Positions 35,658 through 45,347 of a DNA stretch of 64,000 nucleotides are shown here, one piece after another. The translations under genes were made by a program, and so were the position numbers. The stretch lies in assembly GCF_013359905.1 (NCBI RefSeq), contig NZ_JABMCC010000111.1:1-64000 (forward strand), given 5' to 3'. The stretch comes from Paenibacillus taichungensis (GTDB lineage Bacteria > Bacillota > Bacilli > Paenibacillales > Paenibacillaceae). Under the pieces are notes generated by a model that was not told the origin of the DNA, did no database searches, and saw only the letters and a list, made by a program, of their open reading frames with translations. Position 1 is the stretch's first letter; each line of letters begins with the position of its first letter.

Positions 35658-37598
35658 GTGAGTGAGTATACAGCCGCATCAACGTATCCATGGAAAGATG
35701 CACTCGATAAGTACCGTAAATTGGCGGAAGAGGCGGGACCTGCCCCGTCAGATGGTTGGAATCAGGCTCGCAAATTGGCCCTTGTGGAGAGTGTTGTTCG
35801 GGCTTATACCCCTTACGAGGATAGTAGCGGCGCCATTATCGATCCGTTCTCGGAGGTCGAGCGATATTATTCCACACCAGCTTATGCAATGGCTGCATCG
35901 GTTCTTGTTCAAGCGGGACATATGGACCTGCTTGCTTCGGCCGCATCGGCCCTATCACACAGTATCGATGTTGTTGTGAAGGGTTGTGCACCGGATCATC
36001 ATCCTGACTTTTTCCCTGTGTTGATGATGAGAGCTTACATCCTGTTGAAGCCGCATATGCCTGAGCAAGCAAAGGTCTGGGCAGAGGCTCTTAAGAAGAT
36101 ACAGCCAGAACAAGATTATGTTTTTACAATGAGCAAAATGAACAATCCCAATCGCATGATCAACTGGAACGCCATCATGATCTCCGGAGAATATCTGCGC
36201 TTGAGGGAGCAGCTTGCAAGTGAGGGTACGGATTGGATGGATCGGTATCTGAATCTGTATCATCTGCCACGATTTACGCCGCTTGGATTATATCAAGACG
36301 GACCGCTGGATCGACCGAATTGTCCATTTTCCTATGATATTGCAACCCGCTATCATCTGGATGTCATGCTTGAAGCGGGATATGACGGGGCCTGCGCTGG
36401 TGAGTTAAAGGAACAATTACGTCATGGTGCATTCAGTACCCTGCTTACACTGTCACCGCTGGGGGAGATTCCTCCGCGTGGACGCAGCTCCCAACATCAA
36501 TGGAATGAAGCGGCAGCAGCCTACGTATGTTCTGCCCATGCAACACAGGCCTTACAGGCTGGAGATCGGGTGATGGCTGGAGCGTTCGCTCGTGCGGCCA
36601 ATCGGTGTTTCGAAGCGGTGGAGCGTTGGAAGATGGATGATGGACGTCTGAAAATAGTTCGCAACGAGTATGCACCTGAGGCACGTCATGGCTACGAAAT
36701 CTATACGAATCATACGGGTTATAATCTGTGGACGGCAGCAGCGCTGGCCCATGCCTGCCTTAGCGATCCTGGTGAAGATGTAACGGAGATATACCTTCCT
36801 TCCGAGGTGGGTAACCGTGTATTGCAGGTCGATGGATGGTTTGAAACGATTATCGCCTCTGTACCAGGTCAACAAATGATTCTGCATACGGCCATGAATG
36901 ATCCATACACGGTTCCCGGTCTTGTGCGCATACAACAGGTGGGATTGCCAGGGCTGATCGGTCCTTCTGCTGCTGGACATGTGCAATCCGGATTCACGGA
37001 GTTTGCGGAAGGGGAAGTTGGTCCGCTGAGCTATTGTCCTGTCTGGAAGACGGCAGATGGAAACTGGCACAGTCTTGCCGGGGGCATTCCGTCAGGTGCT
37101 GATTATGACCGGGATGCGGGGATTGATCCTGCCGAGGGCGGAGGTTCGATTTTATTTGAAACGGTAGATCAAGAGGTCCGAGATGATTCAGCCTCCCCAG
37201 AGGGATATGACGGGAAGCATCAGGATCAGGCCAATGCATTTACAGTGACATGGCTTGGCCCACTAACCGGGCTCGATTCACTGCGTACCCGCTATGTACA
37301 GCAGGCGGATTTGCTTACTGTAACATATGAATTCGATGGTGAGCTTGAGGCTGTCGGGGCACTCATTCCATTGATGTTCAGTGATGGACGCGAGCAGGCT
37401 GTCATCACTCCTTCCAAGCAGGCTGTGCGCAGCGAGTACCGGGGAGCTTATGTGGAATCCACAGTGCTGGATGAAGGAGCCACTATTCATCTCAAGGAAC
37501 AGCCTGTAGCATCCCGCAACGGGCTGCTGAAGGAAGCAAGGATGGAATTAAGCGGCGTGCGAAGTATAACGTTTACGATCAGATTGGGTATCAATTAG
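35658..37598 (+). CDS. Unrecognised protein of a polysaccharide operon
   Basis: 646 residues, no signal peptide or membrane segment. I do not recognise the family. The first 400 residues look helical and Trp/Tyr-rich, as in alpha/alpha toroids. Notable blocks are NRMINWNAIMISGEYLR, GLYQDGPLDRPNCPFSYD and PPRGRSSQHQWNEAA; the rest (from about 410) looks beta-rich. This two-part layout resembles polysaccharide lyases or glycoside phosphorylases. Between a heparinase-like gene and GH88, a lyase or hydrolase on the same glycan is plausible. GTG start with GGAGGTG eight bases upstream. Confidence 0.75.
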   Translation: MSEYTAASTYPWKDALDKYRKLAEEAGPAPSDGWNQARKLALVESVVRAYTPYEDSSGAIIDPFSEVERYYSTPAYAMAASVLVQAGHMDLLASAASALSHSIDVVVKGCAPDHHPDFFPVLMMRAYILLKPHMPEQAKVWAEALKKIQPEQDYVFTMSKMNNPNRMINWNAIMISGEYLRLREQLASEGTDWMDRYLNLYHLPRFTPLGLYQDGPLDRPNCPFSYDIATRYHLDVMLEAGYDGACAGELKEQLRHGAFSTLLTLSPLGEIPPRGRSSQHQWNEAAAAYVCSAHATQALQAGDRVMAGAFARAANRCFEAVERWKMDDGRLKIVRNEYAPEARHGYEIYTNHTGYNLWTAAALAHACLSDPGEDVTEIYLPSEVGNRVLQVDGWFETIIASVPGQQMILHTAMNDPYTVPGLVRIQQVGLPGLIGPSAAGHVQSGFTEFAEGEVGPLSYCPVWKTADGNWHSLAGGIPSGADYDRDAGIDPAEGGGSILFETVDQEVRDDSASPEGYDGKHQDQANAFTVTWLGPLTGLDSLRTRYVQQADLLTVTYEFDGELEAVGALIPLMFSDGREQAVITPSKQAVRSEYRGAYVESTVLDEGATIHLKEQPVASRNGLLKEARMELSGVRSITFTIRLGIN

Positions 37599-37613
37599 AG
37601 GAGGGATAGGTTT

Positions 37614-38750
37614 ATGAATACATCAACATCTGTGAAATGGCTGGAGGAAGCCTGGCGGCAAGGAGCGGCCAAAACGGTTCGCAACGCGCAGCGCATCAAG
37701 GATACATTTCCGCACACGGCCCCGCAGGGCATATATGACCGAAATGATCCCGAATGGTGGACCGCTGGCTTCTGGCCAGGGCTGTTATGGCTTGTCTATG
37801 GCGAGTCGCCGGAAAACGAAGCTGTCGCTTCGTTATCCCGCATTGCCGAAAGTTGTGAGCGGCAATTGGAAGGTTGTCTGCGTGATCCCGAATCGGTGGA
37901 TCACGATCTTGGGTTCATCTGGCTGCTTAGTGGCGTAGCTAACTACCGCCAGACCGGCAGCGCGGATGGCCGGCGGCGGGGCATGCTCGCCGCCAATCTG
38001 CTCGCTGCCCGCTTTAACGTGCGCGGTGAATTCATCCGCGCCTGGAACTTCAGCTCGTCAACCATGGATACGCGCGGCGTAGCCATCATTGACAGCATGA
38101 TGAACCTGCCGCTGCTCTACTGGGCATCCGAGCAGAGCGGCGACCCGCGCTTCCGCTGCCTGGCGGAAGCGCATGCGGACACCGTGGCGCGCGAATTCGT
38201 CCGCGCTGACGGGTCCATCTGCCACGTGGTGGAGTTCGATCCACTCACGGGGCAGAAGCTGCAGGAGCATGGCGGGCAGGGCCATGCGCCAGGTTCAGCC
38301 TGGGCGCGGGGTACCGCCTGGGCGTTGCACGGGTTTGCGCTGTCTTTCCGGTATACGGGCGAAGCCCGCTATCTGGAGACAGCGGAGCGGGCGGCCGATT
38401 TCTTCCTCGCCATGCTTGGCGAAGAGATCGTGCCGGTGTGGGATTTCCGCGCACCTGCCGAGCATCAGGTGGCGTGGGACTCGTCCGCTTCGGCAATTGC
38501 CGCAAGCGGACTGTTGGAGCTGGCGAAGCTGTCGCCGCGCGGCGAGGAATATGCAGCTGCGGCAGAGCGTATCCTTCGCGGGCTGCATGAGAACTACAGC
38601 TCCGGTGATACGGCAGCGGAAGAAGGTCTAATCATGCAGGGCACGGTGCATTATCCAGAGGGTCGTGGCTTAAATGTGCCGATTATATATGGCGATTATT
38701 TCTATATGGAGGCGCTGGCGAAGCTGCGTGGCCGCCCGGGTTTATTTTAG
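37614..38750 (+). CDS. GH88-type unsaturated glucuronyl hydrolase
   Basis: 378 residues, alpha6/alpha6 barrel. Key blocks: WTAGFWPGLLWL, DHDLGFIW (catalytic Asp candidate), IIDSMMNLPLLYWAS and GHAPGSAWARGTAWALHGF. It removes the unsaturated uronic acid left by a lyase, consistent with the heparinase-like gene upstream. No signal peptide. RBS GAGGAGGG before ATG. The middle third (about 37940-38570) is clearly more GC-rich than the neighbouring genes. Confidence 0.9.
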   Translation: MNTSTSVKWLEEAWRQGAAKTVRNAQRIKDTFPHTAPQGIYDRNDPEWWTAGFWPGLLWLVYGESPENEAVASLSRIAESCERQLEGCLRDPESVDHDLGFIWLLSGVANYRQTGSADGRRRGMLAANLLAARFNVRGEFIRAWNFSSSTMDTRGVAIIDSMMNLPLLYWASEQSGDPRFRCLAEAHADTVAREFVRADGSICHVVEFDPLTGQKLQEHGGQGHAPGSAWARGTAWALHGFALSFRYTGEARYLETAERAADFFLAMLGEEIVPVWDFRAPAEHQVAWDSSASAIAASGLLELAKLSPRGEEYAAAAERILRGLHENYSSGDTAAEEGLIMQGTVHYPEGRGLNVPIIYGDYFYMEALAKLRGRPGLF

Positions 38751-38906
38751 GGAAACGAGAATCAGGGAATCAGGAATGTTACACTTCAAGCGGCGAGTAT
38801 GCGTTAGGGGGCATGAGTATGCAACCTACCATACAGCCGTTCGAGTGTGCCTGCCTCCTAATGGGAAAGGGTATTCCTGTTTTGGAGGCGGAGCACACCC
38901 TCGGTA

Positions 38907-39527
38907 TCAGTCTGTTTTATTTTCAATGCCGGGTTTGCGTCTTAAGATGACAAAATCGGCCGAGGATTGGTCGGGATATCGCTGAGGGATAATTTCATGT
39001 ACTTTGAATTCGGGATAGTCGAAGAGATAATTAAAAATATTTCGGTCCTGAATGGTGCTAACCCCTGGATTACCGTTTTCTTTCAAACGAGTGTACAACA
39101 CAACCCACTCTGACGTAGAGTGCAGAATGTCGTAGAGTGTATTGCGAAAATCCGTTTCATCCGTAATATGATAGAGTACATCCAGACAGACGGTGAGATC
39201 AGCTTGCAGGAAGCCGCGATTAATCCACAGACCGGGTGTATATAACATGAAACTCTTGGAGGTATCGTTAGCAAACTTGGAGGCGCATAGACGCACCGAC
39301 GAGCCGGCTACATCGACACCTAGATACGTATTATAATTCATATATTGCAGTTGATTGCCATCCCCGCATCCAAATTCAATGACACTGGAAATACCCTCAC
39401 GCTGAATCAGTCCATTTACCACCTCTGCCTTGAATTCAGCCAATACGCCATACGAACCCCTTCCGGATGTCTCGCCTGAGCTATACGTTTGTTCCCAATA
39501 TCCTTTGTAGTCAAAAGGCTGACTCAT
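38907..39527 (-). CDS. Class I SAM-dependent methyltransferase
   Basis: 206 residues. Motif I VIEFGCGDGNQL near 47-58, GVDVAG, motif IV VCLDVLYHITD. The N-terminus MSQPFDYKGYWEQTYSSG is typical of small methyltransferases. Substrate unknown. The 156 bases between its end and the GH88 gene contain no recognisable gene. Confidence 0.85.
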   Translation of the reverse strand: MSQPFDYKGYWEQTYSSGETSGRGSYGVLAEFKAEVVNGLIQREGISSVIEFGCGDGNQLQYMNYNTYLGVDVAGSSVRLCASKFANDTSKSFMLYTPGLWINRGFLQADLTVCLDVLYHITDETDFRNTLYDILHSTSEWVVLYTRLKENGNPGVSTIQDRNIFNYLFDYPEFKVHEIIPQRYPDQSSADFVILRRKPGIENKTD

Positions 39528-39734
39528 GTTTCTCCCCCGATCATATAAATGAATTCAAAATAGTGACTATACATAGGTTATGCGTAATATTTGCAGGTAT
39601 GAATCATTTGAAAATCGATAGATCGGATGAATGAATTCCCACGAATTCCCCTGAAAATTCCCTGAAAGTCTAAACATCTGGAAAGAACTTGCCGACATTA
39701 AACTAAGGAACAAAATGATAAGAATCGGGGGGAA

Positions 39735-42110
39735 ATGATGTTAAAGCCAAGATTGACCAAGTACATGGTGATGATGCTGGTATTGGTGCTGAGTATTTCC
39801 AACGTAGGCTTGGCCGCTGCGGCAGATAAAGAACTGTCCAAAATTGTAGTTTCCAAAAATGAGCTGTCGCTCGAAGTGGGTGATTCCAGTTCGGTTACGG
39901 TGACAGGAGTATATACCGATAATACATCGGCTAACGTAACAATCAGTTCTTCATGGAGTAGCAGTGATACTTCGATAGCGACTGTATATAATGGTGCCAT
40001 TACTGCCAAAAAGGAAGGTACGGCAACCATTACAACTTCGTATCTGTCTCAGAGTCAAACGGTTCAAGTGAATGTAACCAAAAAGGTCAAAGCCCTATCC
40101 AAAAACGTACAGTCGCTGGACTTGCGCACAGGGGATAGCAAAGACATTATTTTGACAGCAACTTACAGTGATAATACGACGAATGCAGATGCATCCAAAG
40201 TAGCCGAATGGTCATCCGATGACGAGAAAGTGGCAACGGTTGTGAATGGTAAAGTTACTGGACAAAGCGCCGGTACAGCTGTCATCACAGGTAAAGTCGG
40301 CAGTCAAAGTGTGACTGTGGATGTTAACGTTGAGGTTGTTAAGCGTGTGGATGTGGACAAGAAGCAGGTCAATCTGCTCTTGAACAAAAGCGAAACTGTA
40401 AAATTGACAGCCACCTATCCAGATGGCACAACCAAAGATGTAACGGATCTGGCAGAGTGGACGTCAAGTAATGAAAAAGTAGCAGATGCATTAAAAGGTG
40501 AAATTACAGGATACTCCGCAGGTTCTGCTAAGATCACAGCCAAATACGGAACGAAATCCGTATCCATAGATGTGGATGTCGATCTGACAAGCAAACTGAG
40601 TGTGGAGAAACAGAGCATTTTCTTCCGTTTGAGTGAGTCCAATAAAACAGCAAATGTAGTCTTGACTGCCTCTTACCCGAGCAGTGCTGATGTGAATGTA
40701 ACGGATCAAGCAACATGGACATCCAGCAACGAGAAGGTAGCGACGGTATTTAAGGGACAAGTCACTGCGATTGGTGCGGGTTCTACGACGATCAAAGCAA
40801 CGTATAGCGGCAAAACAGTGGAAATCACTGTGGATGTTGATACGGCAAGATATCTGGATATTGCGGGTGTCGAGGATAAACTGGCTATGAGCGTTACAGG
40901 TGATAACAAAACCAAGAAACTGGTAGCCAATGCAGAATATATTGATGCAAGTACAGAAGACGTAACTTCCAAAGCAACATGGACATCCAGCAATGCGGAT
41001 GTTGTATATGTATCTGGCGGCGAGTTGATCGCTTATAAATCGGGAACAGCAACCATCACTGCGGCATACGGCGGCAAAACCGTTAAATTCACAGTGAATG
41101 TAGATGTTCCGGACAAGTATGAAATGGACAAGAAAAAAGGTTCTGTAGCCGTTGGTGGTACATTGTCTGTGAAAGTATTGGCTGTATACGGTGATACATC
41201 CAAAGATGTGTCCGAAGATGCGGATTGGAGCAGCAGCAGTGAGAAACTCGCTGAAGTGGACAGCAAAGGTGTCGTGACAGGTATTGCAACAGGTAAAGTA
41301 ACCATCACAGCCAAAATTGAAGGTAAAACGTTAACTCTGCCTGTTGAAGTAGGCATGGCTAGTGGGCTGGAGGCAGATGTGAACTTTGTGGTGTTGTCCT
41401 CCAAGGAAACACAGCAAATCGTACTCACAGCAACGGATGAAGATGGCTTGACCAAGGACGTGTCATCCGATGCAACATGGAAATCAAGCAACTCCCGCGT
41501 AGCCGATGTGAAAAAAGGGGTTATCACTGCGAACAGCAGCGGTAAAGCCAATATCACGGCTGAATATGGTTCCAACAAAGTGACCATTCAGGTTGAAGTG
41601 GACGTTATTTCACGCATTGAAGCATCCGAACCGGCTCTTTCCCTGAAAACCGGTGATTCCGCTGATCTTACGGTTACTGCATATTTGAGCGATGGCAGTG
41701 AGCGTGATGTCACGGACAAAGCGGAATGGAAAACCAACAGCTACAAAGTAGCTCAGGTAACCAAAGGTAAAGTAAAAGCTACAGGTTCAGGTAAAGCAAA
41801 AATTACAGCGAAGTACGGCAGCAAGACGGTAACGATTGCAGTCGATGTAGATACACTGAAATATTTGCAAACCGATAAAGTAACCCTGACCATGAAGCCT
41901 GGTGACAAAGCAACCCTGGTTGCTACAGCAACGTATGCCGATGGCAGCGAAGCGAACGTATCCAAGCCGGCACTGTGGAAATCTTCCCGTATTGCGACAG
42001 CATCGGTGAAAGATGGCATCATTCAGGCTAATGGTAAGGGTAAAGCAACCATTACCGTGACTTATGCAGGTGTGAAAACCAAAGTGACTGTAGTCGTTGA
42101 AGCGAAATAA
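39735..42110 (+). CDS. Exported protein of nine Ig-like (BIG2) repeats
   Basis: 791 residues. Signal peptide about 1-29 (cleavage near AAA-DK). The rest is nine tandem repeats of about 80-90 residues, each with the BIG2 pattern: a TxxP/D-G-T strand, WxSSxxxVAxVxxGxVTxxxxGxAxITAxY and a final VxVDV strand. No LPXTG, SLH or enzymatic domain is seen. It could be a surface adhesin or filament component, held by an unseen partner. Start 39735 or 39738 after GGGGGG. It is followed by a strong terminator. Confidence 0.88.
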   Translation: MMLKPRLTKYMVMMLVLVLSISNVGLAAAADKELSKIVVSKNELSLEVGDSSSVTVTGVYTDNTSANVTISSSWSSSDTSIATVYNGAITAKKEGTATITTSYLSQSQTVQVNVTKKVKALSKNVQSLDLRTGDSKDIILTATYSDNTTNADASKVAEWSSDDEKVATVVNGKVTGQSAGTAVITGKVGSQSVTVDVNVEVVKRVDVDKKQVNLLLNKSETVKLTATYPDGTTKDVTDLAEWTSSNEKVADALKGEITGYSAGSAKITAKYGTKSVSIDVDVDLTSKLSVEKQSIFFRLSESNKTANVVLTASYPSSADVNVTDQATWTSSNEKVATVFKGQVTAIGAGSTTIKATYSGKTVEITVDVDTARYLDIAGVEDKLAMSVTGDNKTKKLVANAEYIDASTEDVTSKATWTSSNADVVYVSGGELIAYKSGTATITAAYGGKTVKFTVNVDVPDKYEMDKKKGSVAVGGTLSVKVLAVYGDTSKDVSEDADWSSSSEKLAEVDSKGVVTGIATGKVTITAKIEGKTLTLPVEVGMASGLEADVNFVVLSSKETQQIVLTATDEDGLTKDVSSDATWKSSNSRVADVKKGVITANSSGKANITAEYGSNKVTIQVEVDVISRIEASEPALSLKTGDSADLTVTAYLSDGSERDVTDKAEWKTNSYKVAQVTKGKVKATGSGKAKITAKYGSKTVTIAVDVDTLKYLQTDKVTLTMKPGDKATLVATATYADGSEANVSKPALWKSSRIATASVKDGIIQANGKGKATITVTYAGVKTKVTVVVEAK

Positions 42111-42149
42111 TATCTTCAAGTACGAAGATAAAACAAGCAATTCTATGTG

Positions 42150-42190
42150 CGGTGATGACAGCTTAAATGCTGGCATCACCGTTTTTTTTT
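42150..42190 (+). terminator. Terminator of the Ig-like repeat gene
   Basis: Stem CGGTGATGACAGC / GCTGGCATCACCG followed by nine T. Confidence 0.88.
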
Positions 42191-42221
42191 AATGGGAAAA
42201 ATACAAGAGAACTAACAATAC

Positions 42222-42296
42222 AAAAAAAGAAACGCCCTGAAACATGTGCATATATCCACTTTGGATATAAAACACATTGTTCCAAGACGTTCACCG
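42222..42296 (-). terminator. Probable terminator of the chromate transporter operon
   Basis: On the minus strand an imperfect long stem (AACGTCTTGG / CAGGGCGTT) with an inner hairpin TATATCCA / TGGATATA, followed by CTTTTTTTG. Confidence 0.6.
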
Positions 42297-42315
42297 AATC
42301 TAAATAATCAATGAA

Positions 42316-42861
42316 TTACATCGTATGAGACAGAACAAGCGCTCCGTATGCAAAAGCAATGACGATGAGGATGGCTGGATGCAGCTTAGTCTTGGTCATG
42401 ACCCAAAGCGAGATCCCTGCAATGATCAATGTCTGCCAAATGCCGATGGAATTAGTGGATACCTGACCGAATTCCCATGTAAGTAAGATCATAAGTACAG
42501 CAATAACCGGTTGTACGAGCAGCGTCATCCCTTTCACCTTTGGTGAAGTACGATGCTTGTTCAGTAAACGAAGCAGCAGAATTAACGCGACAGCCGAAGG
42601 TACAACTGTGGCAAAACTGGCGATAAATGCGCCAAACCAGCCAGCTACCTGATAACCGACAAATGCGGCAATTTTGGTCGCAATTGGACCGGGAAGAGCA
42701 TTGCCGATGGCCAGTACATCACCGAATTGCTCGGTGGTCATCCATTTGTAGTGGTTGACGACTTCCTCCTGCATTAATGGAATGGAGGCAGGGCCGCCCC
42801 CGTATCCCAAGATATTGGCTACAAAAAATCCCCAAAACAATTCCCACCATGTCTGAAGCAT
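42316..42861 (-). CDS. Chromate transporter, second half-size subunit
   Basis: 181 residues. One CHR domain: NILGYGGGPASIPLMQEEVV near the start and GNALPGPIATKIAAFVGYQVAG near 52-73. About five or six membrane helices. Short ChrA pairs act together in chromate or anion efflux. It starts four bases after its partner, with an RBS inside the partner's end. Equivalent to one gene of the B. subtilis ywrAB pair. Confidence 0.88.
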   Translation of the reverse strand: MLQTWWELFWGFFVANILGYGGGPASIPLMQEEVVNHYKWMTTEQFGDVLAIGNALPGPIATKIAAFVGYQVAGWFGAFIASFATVVPSAVALILLLRLLNKHRTSPKVKGMTLLVQPVIAVLMILLTWEFGQVSTNSIGIWQTLIIAGISLWVMTKTKLHPAILIVIAFAYGALVLSHTM

Positions 42862-42864
42862 CGC

Positions 42865-43452
42865 TTAGGACACCCCCTTGTCGGAATCGCGTTTGGATTT
42901 GAAACGCTTGACCACATCCAGATGGAAGACGCCATATCCGAGGAAGACGGCAATCACAATACCGGGGTGAATATCCAGCAGCTGCAGCAGTACAAATGCA
43001 AGGACACCGAACAGGGCGGCAAAGGTTGTACCCAGTCCCTTCCATGCTTTCTTGGCGAATTCGTATGCCATCATGCCGAGCATAACAAAAATGACCGGGC
43101 GAACAGCTGCCACCATGCCTGCTACGATTTTCGATTCGCGGAGTGCGTACATGGAACCAAGAAGCGCAATGATAGCAATGCTCGTCGGCAAAATGTGGGC
43201 CAGGACGGACACAATAGCGCCCAGCACGCCCTTCGTTTTATACCCGAGATACGCGGCCATCTTGGTCGCAATGGGACCAGGCAGAGCGTTGGCAATGGCC
43301 AAAATCTCGCCAAACTCATCATCGCTCACCCACTTATAGCGGGTAACGGCTTCATAACGAATCAGCGGAATAACTGAGGGGCCGCCGCCATATCCCAAAA
43401 TTCCGGTTCGTACCATCCCAATGACGAGACCGTTGTAATCTTTCCAACTCAT
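42865..43452 (-). CDS. Chromate transporter, first half-size subunit
   Basis: 195 residues. Same signature as its partner: TGILGYGGGPSVIPLIRYEAV and ANALPGPIATKMAAYLGY. Membrane protein. It follows the Lrp-type gene by 12 bases and has AGGAGG before ATG. Confidence 0.88.
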   Translation of the reverse strand: MSWKDYNGLVIGMVRTGILGYGGGPSVIPLIRYEAVTRYKWVSDDEFGEILAIANALPGPIATKMAAYLGYKTKGVLGAIVSVLAHILPTSIAIIALLGSMYALRESKIVAGMVAAVRPVIFVMLGMMAYEFAKKAWKGLGTTFAALFGVLAFVLLQLLDIHPGIVIAVFLGYGVFHLDVVKRFKSKRDSDKGVS

Positions 43453-43464
43453 GCTGATTTCCTC

Positions 43465-43959
43465 CTAGAGTCTCATGCCCATTCGGCTTTTATATCGTTT
43501 TAACAACAGCTGTGATTCTACCTTGACGATGCCGGGCATCTTGTAGAGCTTCTCCAGCAGGAACTGCTCCATCTCTTCCATATCTGCAAAAATACCATGC
43601 ATGTGCAGGGTACTCGGGCCTGTCATATGATAGAGGCTGGTTACTGCGGGTTCTTCGTCCAGTTTCGCGGCCACTTCATCCAGGAATAGCGGTTCTACAT
43701 CGACATTGAAAAAGGCAGAGACCTGAAGTCCAACTTTGCCCGGATTGATAACCACGGTGAAGCGTTCAATGATTCCTTTTTCGGATAAAGCATTAATGCG
43801 GGCCTGAACGGCCACACGGGACAAACCGATCTGTGCACCCAGATCGGTGTAGGATATCCGGCTATTTTGGTGAAGGGCGGCAATGATTTTACGATCGATT
43901 GCATCCAGATTGTGCATTTGCGGGATTTCTACCCCTTTGGAGGAGCGTTTCTCTGACAT
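43465..43959 (-). CDS. Lrp/AsnC-family regulator of the chromate operon
   Basis: 164 residues. N-terminal helix-turn-helix ([38 protein letters not shown] is the usual layout, about 18-55) and a C-terminal RAM domain ([19 protein letters not shown]). First gene of a three-gene operon, the arrangement of B. subtilis ywrC-ywrB-ywrA, where it controls chromate transport. Confidence 0.88.
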   Translation of the reverse strand: MSEKRSSKGVEIPQMHNLDAIDRKIIAALHQNSRISYTDLGAQIGLSRVAVQARINALSEKGIIERFTVVINPGKVGLQVSAFFNVDVEPLFLDEVAAKLDEEPAVTSLYHMTGPSTLHMHGIFADMEEMEQFLLEKLYKMPGIVKVESQLLLKRYKSRMGMRL

Positions 43960-44167
43960 GATTGACCATCCTTTTTTTAACTATATAGAATAAAAAATTT
44001 CGATATAATCTACGTACAATTTGTATGCAGCATTCATATTTTAATGACGAATCGTAATTGGAGTCAATATATTTATTGTAAATGTTGAATTTATCCGATT
44101 CAGAGCTTTCATTTTGTCATTTTTACCAATAGAGATGATGAATGGGAGCAGGATACAGGCATGGATC

Positions 44168-44207
44168 GAAAAAGAGACTGTTCACGGAGCACATCCGTAA
44201 ACAGTCT
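44168..44207 (-). terminator. Terminator of the two-component operon
   Basis: Stem AGACTGTTTACGGA / TCCGTGAACAGTCT on the minus strand, then CTTTTTC. Confidence 0.82.
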
Positions 44208-44234
44208 TCTATATAAAGTACAGGTTGAAGCGAC

Positions 44235-45347
44235 TTAATGAACAGTTTTGGGTAGACAAAAGGTAACAACAGTTCCTTCGCCAGGCTCCGAAGATACTAC
44301 AAGTGTACCTCCGGCTCCACGAGCTCGCTCCTCCATGCTAAATAGACCAACGCCGTTACCAGCCGTCGTACTGTTGAACCCTGCGCCTCGGTCCTCTATT
44401 CTCACAACGGTTGCCTCTTCCGAATCTTCCACCGTCACATGAGCTTCTGACACATCGGCGTACTTGGCTACATTGGTTAACGCCTCCTGGATAATGCGAT
44501 ACATGGCGATCTCCCGGTTCATCTCCAGCCGTTTTCGCAGATTACATTCCAGCTCCACTTCAATCCCGTAGTGCCGGGTATAGTTCTCGATATACGTGCG
44601 AATGGCCGGAACGACACCAAGGTCATCCAGTACGGAGGGTCTCAACTCCCATGCCATGCCGCGTACATCCTCCATAATGCCCGTAACTTGTTTCCGCAGT
44701 GCTTCCACACCAGAATGAGGTTGGTCCGCCAGCAGACGATCCATCTGAATGACGAGGGAGAAGAGACTCTGTCCAATGCCGTCATGCAGCTCGCGTGAGA
44801 TGCGACGCCGTTCCTCTTCCTGGATGTTCATGACCTGGGTCATCATCGTCTGTAACTCGGCTTCGACCCGCTTCAACTTGGTTACCTCACTACGAACAGC
44901 CAAATACTGATAGGGCTCACCATCGTTATCGAGAAAAGGCACAATGGTTGTATTCACCCAATAATGGCTGCCATCTCTGGCACGGTTACGAATCTCTCCG
45001 TTCCACACTCGTCCGGAAGAGATCGTTTCCCACAGGTTTTTCATAAAGTTCTTGCCGTGATAACCCGAATTAATGATCCGATGATCCTGACCGATCAATT
45101 CTTCCCGATTATATTGTGAAATTTCGCAGAACTTATCGTTTACATACTGGATTTTTCCTTTGCGGTCCGTGAGGGCTACAATGGACGACTCATCCAGGGC
45201 AAATTTCAGATCACTGAGCTGATGCAGGGAGCCTTTCAGTCTGCTGCGGAATTCATTATCTGTAATGTGACTGTCGATTTCCTCTAATAACTGACGCACA
45301 GGTTGGTCGGCAAATCCGCTAAGTCTGTTTTTACGTGTGCTACTCAA
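44235..45347 (-). CDS. PAS-domain sensor histidine kinase (NarL/DesK class)
   Basis: 370 residues, no membrane segment. PAS domain about 45-165 (IVALTDRKGKIQYVNDKF; GSHYWVNTTIVPF), HisKA_3 dimerisation domain with catalytic His in RRRISRELHDGIGQSL near 190, and HATPase domain with GNGVGLFSMEERARG. No cysteine cluster, so it is not a clear iron-sulfur oxygen sensor. TTG start overlaps the end of the response-regulator gene by eight bases, indicating coupled translation. Confidence 0.9.
   Translation of the reverse strand: MSSTRKNRLSGFADQPVRQLLEEIDSHITDNEFRSRLKGSLHQLSDLKFALDESSIVALTDRKGKIQYVNDKFCEISQYNREELIGQDHRIINSGYHGKNFMKNLWETISSGRVWNGEIRNRARDGSHYWVNTTIVPFLDNDGEPYQYLAVRSEVTKLKRVEAELQTMMTQVMNIQEEERRRISRELHDGIGQSLFSLVIQMDRLLADQPHSGVEALRKQVTGIMEDVRGMAWELRPSVLDDLGVVPAIRTYIENYTRHYGIEVELECNLRKRLEMNREIAMYRIIQEALTNVAKYADVSEAHVTVEDSEEATVVRIEDRGAGFNSTTAGNGVGLFSMEERARGAGGTLVVSSEPGEGTVVTFCLPKTVH

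Noticed and set aside
38674..38985. ORF across the end of GH88 and the following gap
   Set aside because: It overlaps GH88 in another frame and runs into the methyltransferase gene; no RBS.
39630..39670. Repeated GAATTCCC words before the Ig-like gene as a CRISPR or operator
   Set aside because: Only three short, irregular copies without spacers; probably chance.
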